Origin: JBBRLA01 sp038231615
GTDB lineage: Bacteria; Myxococcota_A; Polyangia; Palsa-1104; JAEUJZ01
Length of the DNA stretch: 7,038 nt
NCBI GenBank assembly: GCA_038231615.1
Contig: JBBRLA010000462.1
Location: forward strand, 1-7,038
Reading direction: 5' to 3'
Notes under the pieces: model-generated
Told to the model about the DNA's origin: nothing
The model's input: the letters and a program-made list of their open reading frames with translations, nothing else
The model's database searches: none
Position numbers and translations under genes: made by a program
Shown here: positions 5,985 through 7,038 of the stretch, piece after piece
How positions within the stretch are numbered: position 1 is the stretch's first letter
Layout: each line of letters starts with the position of its first letter

Positions 5985-7038
5985 ATGCGATACACCACAT
6001 GGTCTCTGTTCGGAATGTTCTCGCTGACGCTGGGTCTGGGCTGCGCCGACGCGCCGCTGGTCGTGGCACCGACCGACATGAAAGCCGAGGACGCCTCTGC
6101 CCCTGCGAGCGATTGCTGCGAAGCATCATTAAAGACCGATCCTGCGCTGCGCGCGGCGATCGATGATGCCCTCGTGTTTGCCGCCACGCGCGTCGACGCG
6201 ACGATCGCCGATTTGCAGGCGCGCTTTCCGGCGGACGCCCTGAGCCGCTATCCCTCTTCGACCAGCACCGCCGCCGCCAACCTGGGCCACTGGAACGCCA
6301 AGCCGGCGGACGATTGGCGAAGCGGCTTCTTCCCCGGCGTGCTGGGTTACCTTTATGAGGCGACCGGCGAGGCCCGGTGGCTCAAGGCCGAGCGGGACCG
6401 CGGGGTAGGCGTGGAGGCCGTGAAGGGCAACCCCATCGACCACGATGTGGGCTTCCGCTTCTGTCAGTCCTTCGGTCTGGCCACCCGGCTGAGCAACGAG
6501 GGCAACGACCCCGGCGGGAGCTACCGACAGCACGCCCGGGACGTGCTCTTGACCGCCGCCGCCACCCTGGACACCCGCTTCAACCAGAAGGGGATTCCCG
6601 TGGGCGCGCTGCGCTCCGAGGACGACTACCCGGCGGGCAGTACCTACCCGGTCTACATCGACAGCATGATGAACCTGTGCCTGTACTGGATGACCTGGGA
6701 CCTCTCCGGCCGGCCGGCCAGCGGCCCGGGGCGGACCTATTACGAGCACGCCCTGGCCCAGGCCGACACCCTCCTCGCCCAGAACCTCCGCGCCGACGGC
6801 AGCACCTATCACATCGTCGAGCACAACGACGGGACCGCCGGCACGCCCGCGGACGGCAAGGTCCACACCAAGATCACCGATCAGGGGTTCGCGCCCGAAT
6901 CGACTTGGTCACGGGGGCAGGCCTGGGCCCTCTACGGCTACGCCATGGCCTACCGGTATACGAGGCCGGATCCGACGGTCCATCCGCTGGCCTTCCTCCA
7001 GGCCTCCCAGCGCGCCGCCGACTACTTCATCAGCCACC
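5985..7038 (+). CDS. GH88 unsaturated glucuronyl hydrolase, lipoprotein-like (3' end outside window)
   Basis: The first 351 residues of a glycoside hydrolase family 88 enzyme, which removes the unsaturated uronic acid from oligosaccharides left by polysaccharide lyases (for example from chondroitin, hyaluronan or heparin, or gellan/xanthan). GH88 motifs are present in order: DDWRSGFFPG (109-118), HDVGF (153-157; Asp154 matches the first catalytic Asp), YIDSMMN (224-230; Asp226 matches the second) and STWSRGQAWALYGYA (306-320). The alpha/alpha-barrel family usually has some 370-400 residues plus any leader, so only a short end is missing. Residues 1-20 look like a signal peptide ending L-G-L-G-C; Gly at -3 makes the lipobox non-canonical. 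The start at 5985 gives this leader, but no Shine-Dalgarno precedes it; the frame is open further upstream (TTG at 5931). Substrate preference cannot be fixed from sequence alone. Confidence 0.92.
   Translation, partial: MRYTTWSLFGMFSLTLGLGCADAPLVVAPTDMKAEDASAPASDCCEASLKTDPALRAAIDDALVFAATRVDATIADLQARFPADALSRYPSSTSTAAANLGHWNAKPADDWRSGFFPGVLGYLYEATGEARWLKAERDRGVGVEAVKGNPIDHDVGFRFCQSFGLATRLSNEGNDPGGSYRQHARDVLLTAAATLDTRFNQKGIPVGALRSEDDYPAGSTYPVYIDSMMNLCLYWMTWDLSGRPASGPGRTYYEHALAQADTLLAQNLRADGSTYHIVEHNDGTAGTPADGKVHTKITDQGFAPESTWSRGQAWALYGYAMAYRYTRPDPTVHPLAFLQASQRAADYFISH

Noticed and set aside
6129..6866. Minus-strand open frame of 245 codons at the right side
   Set aside because: It is antisense to the GH88 gene, whose plus-strand translation has the full set of family motifs.

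Overview
The window is GC-rich and carries features typical of Myxococcota (myxobacteria and relatives): a transmembrane Hanks-type serine/threonine kinase, a TPR protein with a C-terminal membrane anchor preceded by a Trp-rich segment, a large lipoprotein built from 'DvWavG..G.ilHwdGkaW' blades, and debris of an FG-GAP protein with the 'FSDANGWN..YYSTI..DvNGDGK.DVCGRG' signature. No rRNA, tRNA or CRISPR is visible. The assignment to a group rests on protein style, not on a marker gene.

Layout. Bases 1 to about 240 hold the tail of an IS630-family transposase. Bases 241-1200 are a rearranged stretch without an intact recognisable gene: an unassigned part, a short plus-strand coding-like fragment (675-758), a minus-strand FG-GAP repeat fragment (753-998), and a well-formed lipoprotein start (1179, minus) whose frame degenerates. 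From 1345 to 5823, minus strand, lies a compact three-gene operon read right to left: a membrane serine/threonine kinase (442 aa), a secreted TPR/coiled-coil protein anchored at its C-terminus (240 aa), and an 813-aa lipoprotein with 14 propeller blades. Kinase and TPR genes overlap by 29 nt, TPR and propeller genes are 14 nt apart, and each start has a Shine-Dalgarno. A stable hairpin (1272-1310) follows the operon.

Divergently, a plus-strand gene starts at 5985 and leaves the window at 7038. It encodes a lipoprotein-like glycoside hydrolase of family GH88 (unsaturated glucuronyl hydrolase) with both expected catalytic aspartates. The 161-bp divergent intergenic region has a perfect 15-bp dyad (5891-5905) and a 6-bp hairpin (5958-5973) beside a -10-like box.

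Working together (inference): the kinase senses or is tethered in the inner membrane, the TPR protein lies in the periplasm anchored to a membrane, and the propeller lipoprotein is a binding scaffold on an outer membrane leaflet. The three would form an envelope signalling or assembly unit. The GH88 enzyme, which acts on disaccharides released by polysaccharide lyases, may share a regulator with it through the central dyad.
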